From Oscillatoria sp. (GTDB taxonomy: Bacteria > Cyanobacteriota > Cyanobacteriia > Cyanobacteriales > Laspinemataceae): a stretch of DNA of 54,072 bases. The stretch lies in contig JAABSJ010000010.1 of NCBI GenBank assembly GCA_011390515.1, positions 1-54,072 of the forward strand, given 5' to 3'. Below, piece by piece: positions 38,058-47,720 of the stretch (positions within the stretch are counted from its first letter, which is position 1; each line of letters begins with the position of its first letter). The notes under the pieces were generated by a model. The model had not been told where the DNA came from and made no database searches. It worked only from the letters and a program-made list of their open reading frames with translations. Position numbers and translations under genes: made by a program.

Positions 38058-38215
38058 GTACATCCATAAATGTCAAGTTGTCTCGATTGGCTCAGGGTAG
38101 AGGCGACCCATCGTACCTCAGGACCCAAGGCGATCGCCTCTCCAGGAGGCTGCTTAACTCAGGTCGAGTCAACCCCACCACTGGAAAATCCCTAACAGCT
38201 AAGGAGAAAAGACCC

Positions 38216-38911
38216 ATGCTATTCCGCCAACTCTATGACAAAGAAACCAGTACATATACTTACTTAATTGCTGACGAAACCACCAAAGAAGCGGTATTAG
38301 TCGATCCGGTTATTGAGCAAGTCGATCGCGATTTGCAACTGCTGGAAGAGTTGGGATTAACCTTGCGCTACTGCTTGGAAACCCATATTCATGCGGATCA
38401 CATCACTGGGACTGGAGAGTTGCGATCGCGCACCAACTGTCAGGGAGTCGTCCCTGAGAATGCCAGTGCTGCCTGTGCCGATCGCTTCATTAAAGATGGG
38501 GAAATTTTGCAGGTTGGGGACATCGAAATTAAGGCGATCGCCACCTGGGGACATACGGATAGCCATAATGCCTATCTCGTCAATGGCGATCGCATTTTAA
38601 CCGGAGACTCCCTACTGATTCGCGGATGTGGACGCACCGATTTTCAAAGCGGTGATCCCGGATTACTTTATGATTGTATTACCCAAAAAATCTTCACCTT
38701 ACCCGATAAAACCTTCGTCTATCCCGGTCACGACTATAAAGGCAGAACCGTCTCCACCATTATTGAAGAAAAAAACCATAATCCTCGGTTTGTCGGCAAA
38801 GACCGCGACAGTTTCATCGAACAAATGAACAACCTAAATTTGCCCAATCCCAAGAAAATTGCCGAAGCTGTTCCTGCCAATGAAGATTGTGGAAAACCCG
38901 CCATTGTTTAG
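38216..38911 (+). CDS. Persulfide dioxygenase (ETHE1-like MBL-fold enzyme)
   Basis: I start at the ATG at 38216, which has AAGGAG 10 bases upstream; the frame extends to 38078 without family similarity. This leaves 231 residues. Motifs are THIHADHITG, WGHTDSHNAYL, TGDSLLIRGCGRTDFQ and YPGHDYKG. The CGRTDFQ signature marks ETHE1-type enzymes, which oxidise glutathione persulfide with O2 to sulfite. With the rhodaneses this makes a sulfide detoxification set. The step before it (a sulfide:quinone reductase) is not in the window. Confidence 0.9.
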   Translation: MLFRQLYDKETSTYTYLIADETTKEAVLVDPVIEQVDRDLQLLEELGLTLRYCLETHIHADHITGTGELRSRTNCQGVVPENASAACADRFIKDGEILQVGDIEIKAIATWGHTDSHNAYLVNGDRILTGDSLLIRGCGRTDFQSGDPGLLYDCITQKIFTLPDKTFVYPGHDYKGRTVSTIIEEKNHNPRFVGKDRDSFIEQMNNLNLPNPKKIAEAVPANEDCGKPAIV

Positions 38912-39118
38912 GCCCTCACCCTAAATCCCTCTCCCAACCCTTCGACTTAGCTCAGGGGGGAGAGGGACTTTGAATCTGGTTACCCTAAAATTAATCAGGG
39001 AAATCACCCTACTTAGGCCCTCACCCTAAATCCCTCTCCCAACCCTTCGACTTAGCTCAGGGGGAGAGGGACTTTGAATCCGGTTACCCTACAATTAATC
39101 AGGGAAATCACCCTACTT
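38911..39118. repeat. Two tandem 105-bp repeats
   Basis: The unit beginning GGCCCTCACCCTAAATCCCT occurs at 38911 and 39016 with only a few changes. Inside each, CCCTCTCCC pairs with GGGAGAGGG as a foldback. It follows directly on the dioxygenase stop and runs to the SulP start, so it must lie within any shared transcript. Confidence 0.9.
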
Positions 39119-39135
39119 TTTAACCGAGACTTTTG

Positions 39136-40857
39136 ATGAACGCAATCAAACAGTATATTCCTATTTTAAATTGGGGACTGCATTACCGGCGCGAGTATTT
39201 AGTGGGAGATATAACCGCTGGAATTATCGTCGCCAGCTTGCTGATTCCGCAAGGCATGGCTTATGCAATGCTGGCGGGATTACCGCCAGAAGTGGGGTTA
39301 TATGCCAGCATTTTACCCCTGATTGTCTATGCTTGTTTAGGAACCAGTAGCAACCTTTCCGTTGCACCGGCTGCGGTGGATTCCCTGATGGTTGCCGCCG
39401 CCGTTAGCGCCTTTGCTGCGGAAAATACGGCAGAATATTTAGGATTAGCCTTAACCCTAGCTTTGATAGTGGGAATTATTGAAATTCTCATGGGAGTCTT
39501 TCGCATCGGTTTTTTGGTTAATTTTCTGAGTCAGTCCGTAATTTCGGGATTTATTAGTGCAGCGGCTATTTTGATTGGGTTTAGCCAACTTAAACATTTA
39601 TTGGGGGTAAGAATTCCCCAAACCGAGTCATTTGTGCAACTGGTTTCCTATTTAGGCGCAGAAGTGGGAAATACCAACGGGGTTACCCTGATGCTCGGGT
39701 TAACGGCCTTGGGTATTTTAATCTTTTTTAACAAACAAGTCAAAACTTATCTGAAACAATGGCGAGTCTCAGAAGTGGCGATCGTCCCGATTACCAAAAG
39801 CGCGCCGTTGCTGCTGGTGATTGTCAGTTCGCTATTGGTTTGGGGATTGAGATTAGATGAAATTGCCGGAGTGAAAGTGGTGGGAACGATTCCCCAAGGA
39901 TTGCCACCCATTTCCCTGCCAATTTTTGATAGGAATACTCTACAACAGTTATTTCCTGCTGCTGTAGCGATTAGCTTTGTGGGATTTATGGAAGCCTTTG
40001 CCGTGGGGAGTTTTTTAGGCAGTAAGAAACGCCAAAAACTGGATGCGAATCAGGAATTAATTGCATTAGGGGCCGCCAATGCCAGTGCTGCCTTTACCGG
40101 GGGATACCCGGTGACAGGGGGATTGGGTCGTTCCGTGGTGAATTTTGCGGCGGGTGCAAATACGGGATTAGCATCGATCATTACGGCAGTCGTGATTGCG
40201 ATTACGGTGATGTTTCTAACTCCCTTATTTTATTTTTTACCCCAAACAATTTTAGCCGCCATTATTTTAGTAGCTGTCGCTAATTTGTTGGATTTTGGGA
40301 CATTAAAACGACTGTGGGGATATGATAAAGGAGATGCGATCGCCTGGTGTGCCGCCTTTATTGCCGTCCTCGCCACCAGCGTAGAAACTGGAATTCTGAT
40401 TGGTGCTGCCATTTCTTTGGCCCTGCATTTATGGCGCACCAGTAAACCCCATATTGCCATTGTCGGGCGCATTGAAAATACGGAACATTTTCGTAACGTC
40501 CAACGCCATCCCGTCAAAACCTGCCCTCATGTTTTAGCCATTCGGATTGATGAGAGTCTATATTTTGCCAATGCCAAATACTTACAAAATTATGTGCAAA
40601 ATGCCATTGCTAACCAGGCGGATATCAAACATTTAGTTTTAATTTGTAGCGCAGTAAATATGATTGATGGCAGCGGGTTAGAAACTTTAAAGAATTTAAT
40701 CTATGACTTAAAGAGCGTCGGCATAGACTTTTATCTGGCCGAAGTCAAAGGGCCAGTTTTGGATAAACTGGAAAAAATTGGATTTACCGAATTGATTGGC
40801 CGCGATCGCATCTTTTTGACCACCGACATTGCCATGAAAACCTTAGACTGTCAGTAA
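39136..40857 (+). CDS. SulP-family anion transporter with STAS domain
   Basis: This 573-residue protein starts at the ATG at 39136; a TTG one codon earlier is possible. It has 10-12 hydrophobic segments, including the family signature PQGMAYAMLAGLPPEVGLY and the motif ASAAFTGGYPVTGGLGRSVV. A C-terminal STAS domain follows (about 455-570, with MIDGSGLETLKNL). SulP proteins carry sulfate or bicarbonate, and cyanobacterial BicA is one of them. The location just after persulfide dioxygenase favours sulfate or sulfite export or uptake. Substrate cannot be told from motifs alone. Confidence 0.9.
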   Translation: MNAIKQYIPILNWGLHYRREYLVGDITAGIIVASLLIPQGMAYAMLAGLPPEVGLYASILPLIVYACLGTSSNLSVAPAAVDSLMVAAAVSAFAAENTAEYLGLALTLALIVGIIEILMGVFRIGFLVNFLSQSVISGFISAAAILIGFSQLKHLLGVRIPQTESFVQLVSYLGAEVGNTNGVTLMLGLTALGILIFFNKQVKTYLKQWRVSEVAIVPITKSAPLLLVIVSSLLVWGLRLDEIAGVKVVGTIPQGLPPISLPIFDRNTLQQLFPAAVAISFVGFMEAFAVGSFLGSKKRQKLDANQELIALGAANASAAFTGGYPVTGGLGRSVVNFAAGANTGLASIITAVVIAITVMFLTPLFYFLPQTILAAIILVAVANLLDFGTLKRLWGYDKGDAIAWCAAFIAVLATSVETGILIGAAISLALHLWRTSKPHIAIVGRIENTEHFRNVQRHPVKTCPHVLAIRIDESLYFANAKYLQNYVQNAIANQADIKHLVLICSAVNMIDGSGLETLKNLIYDLKSVGIDFYLAEVKGPVLDKLEKIGFTELIGRDRIFLTTDIAMKTLDCQ

Positions 40858-40863
40858 ATACTA

Positions 40864-40925
40864 AACCACAGATTACACAGATTTGCACTGAGAATTTTCG
40901 GTGTCAATCTGTGTAATCTGTGGTT
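40864..40925. terminator. Hairpin between convergent genes
   Basis: AACCACAGATTACACAGATT and its exact complement form a 20-bp stem with a 22-nt loop, in the short gap between the SulP and flavodoxin-like gene stops. Similar sequences (AATCCGTGAAATCCGTGGTT types) recur near 41555-41582 and 48301-48328, so this is also a dispersed repeat. Confidence 0.7.
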
Positions 40926-40929
40926 ATAT

Positions 40930-41532
40930 TTAACCCACCAACTCATGACCCAAATTCCGCGCCTGCCGTTTAATTTTATCCGACAAACCCCCTTGTTTTG
41001 AAATAACTTTTCCCACAAAAATCACCCCAATGGGTTTGGCCCCCAACATTTTCGCCAAAGACTTCAAACTTTTAATTGCACCGGATAACCAACGGGCAAT
41101 AAACCCAGGAACTGCACTGGAGGAAATGAGTACCGCCTTCTTAGTCGCTTCAGACTTTCGCATTTGTGGTCCTGGGGTATTCCAGGGCCAATATCCATAA
41201 CAAACACACCGTTCTAAAAACCGTTGAGTCAGGGCATTCACATTCCCAAAATTAACCGGCGCACCAATTACCAAAGAATCCGCTGCCTCAATTTCCTGCA
41301 AAATCCCATCCATCTCATCCTGGAGTACACAGTCCCCTCTTTCCGGTCCCGGTTCCTGTAAGCAAACCCGACAATTCGTACAGAACTCAATCTGGCGGTC
41401 TTGGAGATAAATCTTGGAAATTTCTGCACCCTGATTCTGCGCTTCTGCCAGCACCTCACTCACCACGGAATCAATCGTCCCGCCCTTGCGATAACTGCCC
41501 ACAATTCCGACAACTTTCTTCATCCTATTCAT
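40930..41532 (-). CDS. Flavodoxin-fold NAD(P)H-dependent reductase with cysteine cluster
   Basis: This 200-residue protein has the flavin-reductase start VVGIVGSYRKGGTID and the FMN-binding region DSLVIGAPVNFGNVNALTQR. CTNCRVCLQEPG inserts a CxxCxxC motif, as in flavodoxin-family iron-sulfur flavoproteins. GGAGG precedes the ATG by 8-9 bases. It probably reduces a quinone or metal-bound substrate or acts as an electron carrier. Specific function is unknown. Confidence 0.82.
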   Translation of the reverse strand: MNRMKKVVGIVGSYRKGGTIDSVVSEVLAEAQNQGAEISKIYLQDRQIEFCTNCRVCLQEPGPERGDCVLQDEMDGILQEIEAADSLVIGAPVNFGNVNALTQRFLERCVCYGYWPWNTPGPQMRKSEATKKAVLISSSAVPGFIARWLSGAIKSLKSLAKMLGAKPIGVIFVGKVISKQGGLSDKIKRQARNLGHELVG

Positions 41533-41598
41533 TCTCTTTTCCTCCTTTTCTTCTCTGTGTCAATCCGTGAAATCCGTGGTTCCCTACAACAAAACCCT

Positions 41599-42552
41599 TC
41601 AAGAAACAGCAATCCGAAAACCAGCGATCGCCTCTTGAGAATCCGGTTCCTTGCCAAACCGTTGCGCCGCCCGAGAATACCACGGTAAATCATGCCAGGA
41701 CCCGCCACGCAGTATCCGAAATTCTGGATTTCCTCCAACTTCCCAGGCACTGCCATCTGTCGGCGCACCCTCATAACTATTATGCCACAAATCCTGACAC
41801 CATTCCCAGAGATTGCCATGCATATCCACCAATCCAAACCCATTCGCTGGAAAACTGCCAACCGGGGTGGGTTGGTGGTGAGGAATTCCTGTCAAAACTT
41901 CATCATAATTCCCTAACTCTGCGGTGATTTTCTCACCAAAATAAAAGGGCGTGGTGCTGTTTGCGCGACAGGCATATTCCCATTCCGCTTCTGATGGCAG
42001 ACGATACCTCCGACCCGTTTTTTGCCCCAGTCGGTGACAAAATTCTACCGCATCATACCAGGAGACATTTTCCACGGGTAAATTGTCTTGCTGCCAAGTG
42101 GAGGGATTGTTTCTCATTACTGCTTGCCACTGTGCCTGAGTGATGGGAGATTGACTTAAAAAGAAGTCTGGCAAAGTCACCGAATGTTGAGGCCCTTCAC
42201 TGTCATATCGTTCTAATTCTGTAGGAGGGGAACCCATCAAAAAATTCCCCCCAGGAATCTGGATTAAATCAATACCAATCCCCTTGACTAGGGTTTCCCT
42301 AAAATAGGGGACTTCTTTGCAAACTTTTTGAATGATTTCTCCGGTTTCATTCACCTGAACCGTGGTAAATTTCCAGGAAGAAAGTTGGGGGATTTGTGGT
42401 GCTTGTGCTTTGGCTATTTTGCCCCCAAAATTGGGACCTGCTACAGCAGCTAAAAAGCCGAGACTGGATAACCCGCCTAATTTCAAGAAGTGACGGCGAG
42501 TCAAGGGATGAGCGGGTTTTGGGGTCGGATTCTGTGTTTGGGAGGGATGCAT
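41599..42552 (-). CDS. Formylglycine-generating-enzyme-like (SUMF1) protein, exported
   Basis: This 317-residue protein has a twin-arginine signal (TRRHFLKLGGLSSLGFLAAV, residues about 18-37). The FGE-sulfatase domain runs from IPGGNFLMGSPPTE to LRGGSWHDLPWYSRAAQRF and GFRIAVS. True FGEs oxidise a Cys of sulfatases to formylglycine, but many bacterial members do other things (for example hercynine/ergothioneine synthesis enzymes or C-type-lectin-like binders). No sulfatase gene is nearby. The Tat signal places it outside the cytoplasm. Confidence 0.85.
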   Translation of the reverse strand: MHPSQTQNPTPKPAHPLTRRHFLKLGGLSSLGFLAAVAGPNFGGKIAKAQAPQIPQLSSWKFTTVQVNETGEIIQKVCKEVPYFRETLVKGIGIDLIQIPGGNFLMGSPPTELERYDSEGPQHSVTLPDFFLSQSPITQAQWQAVMRNNPSTWQQDNLPVENVSWYDAVEFCHRLGQKTGRRYRLPSEAEWEYACRANSTTPFYFGEKITAELGNYDEVLTGIPHHQPTPVGSFPANGFGLVDMHGNLWEWCQDLWHNSYEGAPTDGSAWEVGGNPEFRILRGGSWHDLPWYSRAAQRFGKEPDSQEAIAGFRIAVS

Positions 42553-42745
42553 AGTGATTTAAGAAGGTGCTAGGGGGTAAAGTTCTGGATAGTCCTTCTT
42601 TCAGGGGATTTATTTCTCAACCCGATAAAATTCAGCGGGTTGGGTAAAACTAGCGCAGGGGTACAGGAGTTTTACGGTAGACGATGGAGGATTTGGAGTT
42701 CAGGTTGAGGGGTAGAATATCCTTTAGTCAATAGAAGCAGTCGCC

Positions 42746-43792
42746 ATGATAGAAGATTTTGCCCTAACCTGTCCGATTCCGATTTCTCAATATCCTCATC
42801 TGTTGTTAGCGCATGGGGGTGGGGGAACGTTGATGCGCCAGTTGATTGAACGGATGTTTTTGCCGGTGTTTGGGACAGCGGATGGGGTTCCTCATGATTC
42901 GGTGGCGTTGACGTTGCCGGGAACTCGGATTGCGATGACGACGGATTCTTATGTGATTCGTCCGCTATTTTTTCCCGGTGGGGATATTGGTTCCTTGGCG
43001 GTTCATGGGACGGTGAATGATTTGGCGATGAGTGGTGCTCGTCCTTTGTATCTGACGGCAGGGTTTATTTTGGAGGAGGGGTTGCCAATGGAGACTCTGT
43101 GGCGGGTAGTCCAGTCGATGCAGGCGGCAGCAGAGAAAGCGGGGGTACAAATTGTGACGGGGGATACCAAGGTGGTCGATCGCGGTAAGGGAGATGGGAT
43201 TTTTATCAATACTGCCGGGGTGGGGATGATTGAACATTCTCAGGCGATCGCGCCTCAATCCGTGCGTGAAGGGGATGTGTTGCTGATTAATGGGGATTTG
43301 GGACGACATGGGATTGCGATTATGGCAGTCCGTGAGGGGTTGGAGTTTGAAACGACGATTGAGAGTGATTCAGCGGCGATCGCCTCTCTTGTCTTACAGT
43401 TACTGGATGCTGGCATCGAAATCCATTGTTTGCGGGATTTGACTCGCGGGGGGTTATCCAGTGCGTTAAATGAAATTGCCACATCTGTAGGGGTGGGGAT
43501 TGCCATTGATGAACGGTCGATTCCAGTGCAGGAACAGGTCCGGGGTGCTTGTGAGATTTTGGGGTTTGACCCGCTGTATGTGGCGAATGAGGGGCGATTT
43601 GTAGCGTTTGTTCCGGCAGACTGTGCCAGTCGCGCTTTGGCGGTGATGCAGTCGCATCCGTTGGGGGTAGATGCGGTGGCGATCGGGACGGTGACGGCGA
43701 CGGGTCAGGGTTTGGTGACGTTGCGGAGTCAAATTGGGGCGAGTCGGATTTTGGATATGCTAAGTGGGGAACAGTTGCCTCGGATTTGTTGA
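42746..43792 (+). CDS. hypE: Hydrogenase maturation protein HypE
   Basis: This 348-residue protein of the PurM/ThiL fold has [20 protein letters not shown] near the start, [20 protein letters not shown], and the required C-terminal PRIC. HypF carbamoylates the terminal Cys and HypE dehydrates it to a thiocyanate, the source of the CN ligands of the [NiFe] site. It lies 0.9 kb upstream of hoxE in the same direction. HypC, HypD and HypF are not in the window and must be encoded elsewhere. Confidence 0.95.
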   Translation: MIEDFALTCPIPISQYPHLLLAHGGGGTLMRQLIERMFLPVFGTADGVPHDSVALTLPGTRIAMTTDSYVIRPLFFPGGDIGSLAVHGTVNDLAMSGARPLYLTAGFILEEGLPMETLWRVVQSMQAAAEKAGVQIVTGDTKVVDRGKGDGIFINTAGVGMIEHSQAIAPQSVREGDVLLINGDLGRHGIAIMAVREGLEFETTIESDSAAIASLVLQLLDAGIEIHCLRDLTRGGLSSALNEIATSVGVGIAIDERSIPVQEQVRGACEILGFDPLYVANEGRFVAFVPADCASRALAVMQSHPLGVDAVAIGTVTATGQGLVTLRSQIGASRILDMLSGEQLPRIC

Positions 43793-43807
43793 CGGGGGAG
43801 GGGGGGG

Positions 43808-43898
43808 ATAACGACTTCAGTCGTTACTACGAACATGGATAACGACTGAAGTCGTTACTACGAACTGAAGAGAACGACTGAAGTCGTTACTACGAACA
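43808..43898. repeat. Three copies of a palindromic repeat also found at the window end
   Basis: AACGACTTCAGTCGTT or its AACGACTGAAGTCGTT orientation occurs at 43810, 43841 and 43873, each followed by ACTACGAAC. The same unit makes up the array at 53669-54072, on the far side of the hox-hyp genes. Confidence 0.9.
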
Positions 43899-43934
43899 TT
43901 CCCCCATCTCCCCCATCCCCCCATTCCCCCATCA

Positions 43935-44006
43935 ACCAATGACAAAGGACAAATGACCAATGACCAATGACCAATGACAAATGACAAATGACAAATGACA
44001 AATGAC
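43935..44006. repeat. Short tandem heptamer repeats
   Basis: Units AATGACC and AATGACA are repeated about nine times. This is the short tandemly repeated type known in filamentous cyanobacteria. A related tract lies at 52417-52474. Confidence 0.88.
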
Positions 44007-44667
44007 CCACGCCCCATCTCCCAATTCTTAAATTTATTTTAAGAGTGGATTTCGGTAACTTTAGCAACGGTTTTATTTTGAAAATACCCCTTTTGGGTTT
44101 GGGTAATTTGTGACTTGACGGCAGATGATGGGCGATCGCTTATTCTTAACTTTGGCAACTTTTTTATTGTTAAACTAAGCACCTGTCTACCCTCGGGAAT
44201 AGACCCTAGACAGATGGATTCCCATTAGCACAACAATTATCAAAATTTCCAGATTTTTAAAAATTAACATTCTGTTAAGAAGTTGATAAGGATTGCCGCT
44301 TTAGGGATGACATTAGCGTTAAACAGCAAGACTAGGGCGGGATCAGTCGGTTAATCTTGACAAGATTTTTCAGAAAACCGGAAGAATTCTTAAGAGGTTT
44401 AAAAATATTGGTAGTTTCTCTATTTTCTATGATAGGATAAACAGCTTGTATTCAAGCCGTTCTCACAGCAGTCTTAAAAAAACATTACAAAAATTTATAG
44501 AATAAATGGAAATGTTTTAGAGTTAAGCGGTACAGTAGAGAAAGAACAGGGGGAGGGTAAAGAAAAGAGGAAAGAGGAAAGGTCTAGTCCCTGACTAAGG
44601 GGAAAGTTAAGGGAGAAAGGAACGGTTGAGTTCCAGGAGATAACGGTTTAGAGTAAGGATATAAGCT

Positions 44668-45210
44668 ATGCAATCAACTGCGGCAAAGAGCAACGATCAA
44701 GAAAAATCTGCCCCGAAGGAAAAAAAAGCGGCAACAGGACATCCGAGTGGGGATAAGCGCTTTAAGGTACTGGATATTACGATGAAGCGGAACCAGTATC
44801 GACAAGATGCGCTGATTGAGGTACTCCATAAAGCTCAGGAAGCGTTTGGTTATCTGGAAGAAGATGTATTACTGTATGTAGCGCGGAATCTGAAGCTGCC
44901 GTTAAGTCGGGTTTACGGGGTGGCGACATTTTACCATTTGTTCTCCCTGAAACCCAGTGGTACACATACCTGCGTGGTGTGCTTGGGAACCGCCTGTTAT
45001 GTGAAAGGGGGGGGTGAGGTACTCGCTTCCCTGGAGAAACAGACGGGGATTCAGCAAGGGGAAACCACCGCAGATGGTGAAGTTTCCTTAATCACGGCCC
45101 GGTGTGTTGGGGCCTGTGGGATTGCGCCGGTGGTGGTGTATGACGGAACTGTAGCTGGGAAGCAGACTTCGGAACAAGCACTCGATCATATTAAAGGATG
45201 GATCAAGTAG
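44668..45210 (+). CDS. hoxE: Bidirectional [NiFe]-hydrogenase diaphorase subunit HoxE
   Basis: This 180-residue thioredoxin-like [2Fe-2S] subunit is of the NuoE type. Cluster ligands lie in [13 protein letters not shown] and [13 protein letters not shown] charged leader of about 30 residues ([19 protein letters not shown], starting near the N-terminus) precedes the conserved part. It is the first gene of the hox operon and connects the diaphorase to ferredoxin or NAD(P)H. It is complete. Confidence 0.95.
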   Translation: MQSTAAKSNDQEKSAPKEKKAATGHPSGDKRFKVLDITMKRNQYRQDALIEVLHKAQEAFGYLEEDVLLYVARNLKLPLSRVYGVATFYHLFSLKPSGTHTCVVCLGTACYVKGGGEVLASLEKQTGIQQGETTADGEVSLITARCVGACGIAPVVVYDGTVAGKQTSEQALDHIKGWIK

Positions 45211-45301
45211 GGTGAGAGAGTTAGTGACAAGGAGAAGGTTTCACCCACTGATTTAGACAACCCTCCTCCTTGAATGGCAGAAAGCGAGAGGTTAGAACAC
45301 T

Positions 45302-46936
45302 ATGGATTTAGCGGAACTTCGGGAGATTGGCGAGAAGGAACGGACGGCCCAGAAACCTGTTCGGGTACATTGTTGTACTTCGACGGGGTGTCAAGCGGCG
45401 AATTCCCTCGGCGTCAAGAAGAATTTAGAACAGACTTGTAAAGAGAAAAAGATGGGCGATCGCGTCCAAGTAGTGGGCGTGGGTTGTATGGGATTTTGCG
45501 GGCGGGGCCCGTTGGTCCAAATTGAGGCCCAGAACAAGTTATATGAAGAAGTGACCCCATCGGATGCCGCCAGCATTATTGAGGCGATCGATGGCGGGAC
45601 GGCAAGTGCAGCAGAAGGGGACCCGGAACATCCATTTTTTGCGCGGCAGATGCGGATTGTCCGGGAAACCAGTGGGAAAATTGACCCTGAACGGATTGAG
45701 GAATATATCGCCGTGGGGGGATATGAACCGCTATATAAAGCAATTCATGACCTCACCCCGACAGAAACCATTGATGAGGTGAGTAAGAGTGGATTGCGGG
45801 GACGGGGTGGCGGTGGATATCCCACGGGGTTGAAATGGGCGACCGTTGCGAAAATGCCCGGACAGCAGAAGTATGTGATCTGCAATGCTGATGAAGGAGA
45901 CCCCGGGGCATTCATGGATCGGTCGGTGTTGGAAAGTGATCCCCATCGGGTGTTGGAAGGCATGGCGATCGCCGCTTATGCGATCGGGGCGACGGAGGGA
46001 TATATTTATGTACGGGCAGAATATCCCCTGGCGATCGAACGGTTGCAAAAGGCGATTAAACAGGCGAAAAGATACGGGATTCTCGGCAGTCAAATTTTTG
46101 ATTCCCCCTTTGACTTTAAAATCGAGATTAGAATTGGCGCCGGGGCCTTTGTTTGCGGGGAAGAAACGGCCTTAATTCAATCTATTGAAGGGGGACGAGG
46201 CAATCCCCGCCCGCGTCCGCCCTATCCCGCCCAAGAAGGACTCTGGAAATCGCCGACGTTAATTAATAACGTGGAAACCTTTGCCAACATTCCGGCGATT
46301 ATCCGCGAAGGCGGCGACTGGTATGCCGGAATTGGGACCGAAAAGAGCAAAGGCACCAAAGTCTTTGCCCTCACGGGTCAGATTCGGAACAATGGACTGA
46401 TTGAAGTCCCGATGGGGATTACCCTGCGTGAGATTGTCGAAGAAATGGGCGGTGGCGTCCCCAATGGCAAAGTCAAAGCAGTGCAAACCGGGGGACCTTC
46501 TGGGGGTTGTATTCCCGAGTCGATGTTAGATACCTCAGTGGATTACGATTCCCTGGTAAAAATCGGGTCGATGATGGGTTCAGGCGGCATGGTGGTGATG
46601 GATGAAAAAACCAGCATGGTTGAAGTTGCCCGATTTTATATGGAGTTCTGCCGGGGTGAATCCTGCGGGAAATGTATTCCCTGTCGGGCGGGGACGGTCC
46701 AGATGTATCAAATGCTGACCAAAATCCTGAATAAAGAGGCAACGCTTCAGGATATTGAAAAACTCGAACAACTGTGTGACATGGTGAAAAACACCAGTTT
46801 ATGCGGGTTAGGAATGACGGCCCCGAACCCGGTGATGAGTACCTTGCGCTACTTCAAAGAGGAGTATTTAGCCCTCTTGAAAGACAGTCCGAATGGGAAA
46901 GTTCCCGTTGGGACCGGGGCATCGGTGATTTCCTAG
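45302..46936 (+). CDS. hoxF: Hydrogenase diaphorase subunit HoxF
   Basis: This 544-residue flavoprotein is of the NuoF type. It has an N-terminal thioredoxin-like [2Fe-2S] domain (CCTSTGCQAA, GVGCMGFCGRGP), the NADH/FMN sites GRGGGGYPTGLKW and GAGAFVCGEETALIQSIEG, and the [4Fe-4S] motif SCGKCIPCRAGT. It passes electrons between NAD(P)H and the hydrogenase via FMN and clusters. The start is 91 bases after hoxE; both are on one transcript. Confidence 0.96.
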   Translation: MDLAELREIGEKERTAQKPVRVHCCTSTGCQAANSLGVKKNLEQTCKEKKMGDRVQVVGVGCMGFCGRGPLVQIEAQNKLYEEVTPSDAASIIEAIDGGTASAAEGDPEHPFFARQMRIVRETSGKIDPERIEEYIAVGGYEPLYKAIHDLTPTETIDEVSKSGLRGRGGGGYPTGLKWATVAKMPGQQKYVICNADEGDPGAFMDRSVLESDPHRVLEGMAIAAYAIGATEGYIYVRAEYPLAIERLQKAIKQAKRYGILGSQIFDSPFDFKIEIRIGAGAFVCGEETALIQSIEGGRGNPRPRPPYPAQEGLWKSPTLINNVETFANIPAIIREGGDWYAGIGTEKSKGTKVFALTGQIRNNGLIEVPMGITLREIVEEMGGGVPNGKVKAVQTGGPSGGCIPESMLDTSVDYDSLVKIGSMMGSGGMVVMDEKTSMVEVARFYMEFCRGESCGKCIPCRAGTVQMYQMLTKILNKEATLQDIEKLEQLCDMVKNTSLCGLGMTAPNPVMSTLRYFKEEYLALLKDSPNGKVPVGTGASVIS

Positions 46937-47003
46937 GAGAGGAAGGGGCAATTTTTAAGTTGCCCCGATCGCAACTTATCGATCTAACACAGAGAGAAAA
47001 GAT

Positions 47004-47720
47004 ATGTCAGTCGTTACCTTAAAAATTAATGGAGTTGACCTCGCGATCGAAGAGGGGACAACCATTCTGGAGGCATCAAAGGAAGCAGGGATTAGGATTC
47101 CCACCCTCTGTCATCTCAACGGCGTCACCGATGTGGGCGCTTGTCGGTTGTGCCTGGTGGAAATTGCCGGGGTGAATAAAATGCTGCCGTCTTGTGTAAC
47201 TCAAGTGGCAGAAGGCATGGATATCAACACCGACAGCGATCGCCTGCAAGAATACCGGCGGATGATTGTGGAAATGCTATTTTCCGAAGGCAATCACGTC
47301 TGCGCAGTTTGTGTGGCCAATGAGAACTGTGAACTGCAAGATTTGGCCGTTGAAGTTGGCATGGATCACAGTCGATTTCCCTATCGTTTCCCCGATCGCG
47401 AAATTGATATTTCCCACCCGCAATTTGGCATCGACCACAACCGTTGCATCCTCTGTACAAGATGTGTGCGAGTTTGCGACGAAATCGAAGGGGCTCATGT
47501 TTGGGACGTCGCTTATCGCGGAGTGGCCGCCAAAGTTGTCACCGGATTAAATCAACCTTGGGGAAGCGTTGATGCCTGTACCAGTTGTGGCAAATGTGTC
47601 GAAGCTTGTCCAACCGGGTCAATTTTCCGCAAAGGTTCTACCGTTGCCGAAATGACTCGCGATCGCAGCAAATTAGAATTTATCGTGAATGCCAGGGAGA
47701 ACAAACAATGGACAAGATAA
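47004..47720 (+). CDS. hoxU: Hydrogenase diaphorase subunit HoxU
   Basis: This 238-residue protein corresponds to the N-terminal part of NuoG. It has a [2Fe-2S] ferredoxin domain ([18 protein letters not shown]), a His/Cys cluster region ([14 protein letters not shown]) and two [4Fe-4S] motifs ([11 protein letters not shown] and [12 protein letters not shown]). It carries electrons from HoxF to HoxY. It overlaps hoxY by 13 bases. Confidence 0.96.
   Translation: MSVVTLKINGVDLAIEEGTTILEASKEAGIRIPTLCHLNGVTDVGACRLCLVEIAGVNKMLPSCVTQVAEGMDINTDSDRLQEYRRMIVEMLFSEGNHVCAVCVANENCELQDLAVEVGMDHSRFPYRFPDREIDISHPQFGIDHNRCILCTRCVRVCDEIEGAHVWDVAYRGVAAKVVTGLNQPWGSVDACTSCGKCVEACPTGSIFRKGSTVAEMTRDRSKLEFIVNARENKQWTR

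Larger units (their letters stand above)
43793..44667. other. Region between hypE and hoxE
   Basis: These 875 bases hold three palindromic repeats (43808-43898), heptamer repeats (43935-44006) and a long AT-rich upstream region of hoxE (44030-44667). That region must contain the hox promoter. ACCTGTCTA..TAGACAG near 44180-44215 is a weak inverted repeat. In other cyanobacteria LexA and AbrB-type proteins act on the hox promoter; I found no clear LexA box. Confidence 0.5.

Noticed and set aside
43817..44067. Minus-strand open frames rich in VICHLSFVIGHW
   Set aside because: They are translations of the AATGACC-type heptamer repeats, not genes.
44100..44667. LexA box in the hox promoter
   Set aside because: LexA is known to act on hox in other cyanobacteria, but I could not find a convincing AGTAC-N4-GTACT-like site here.
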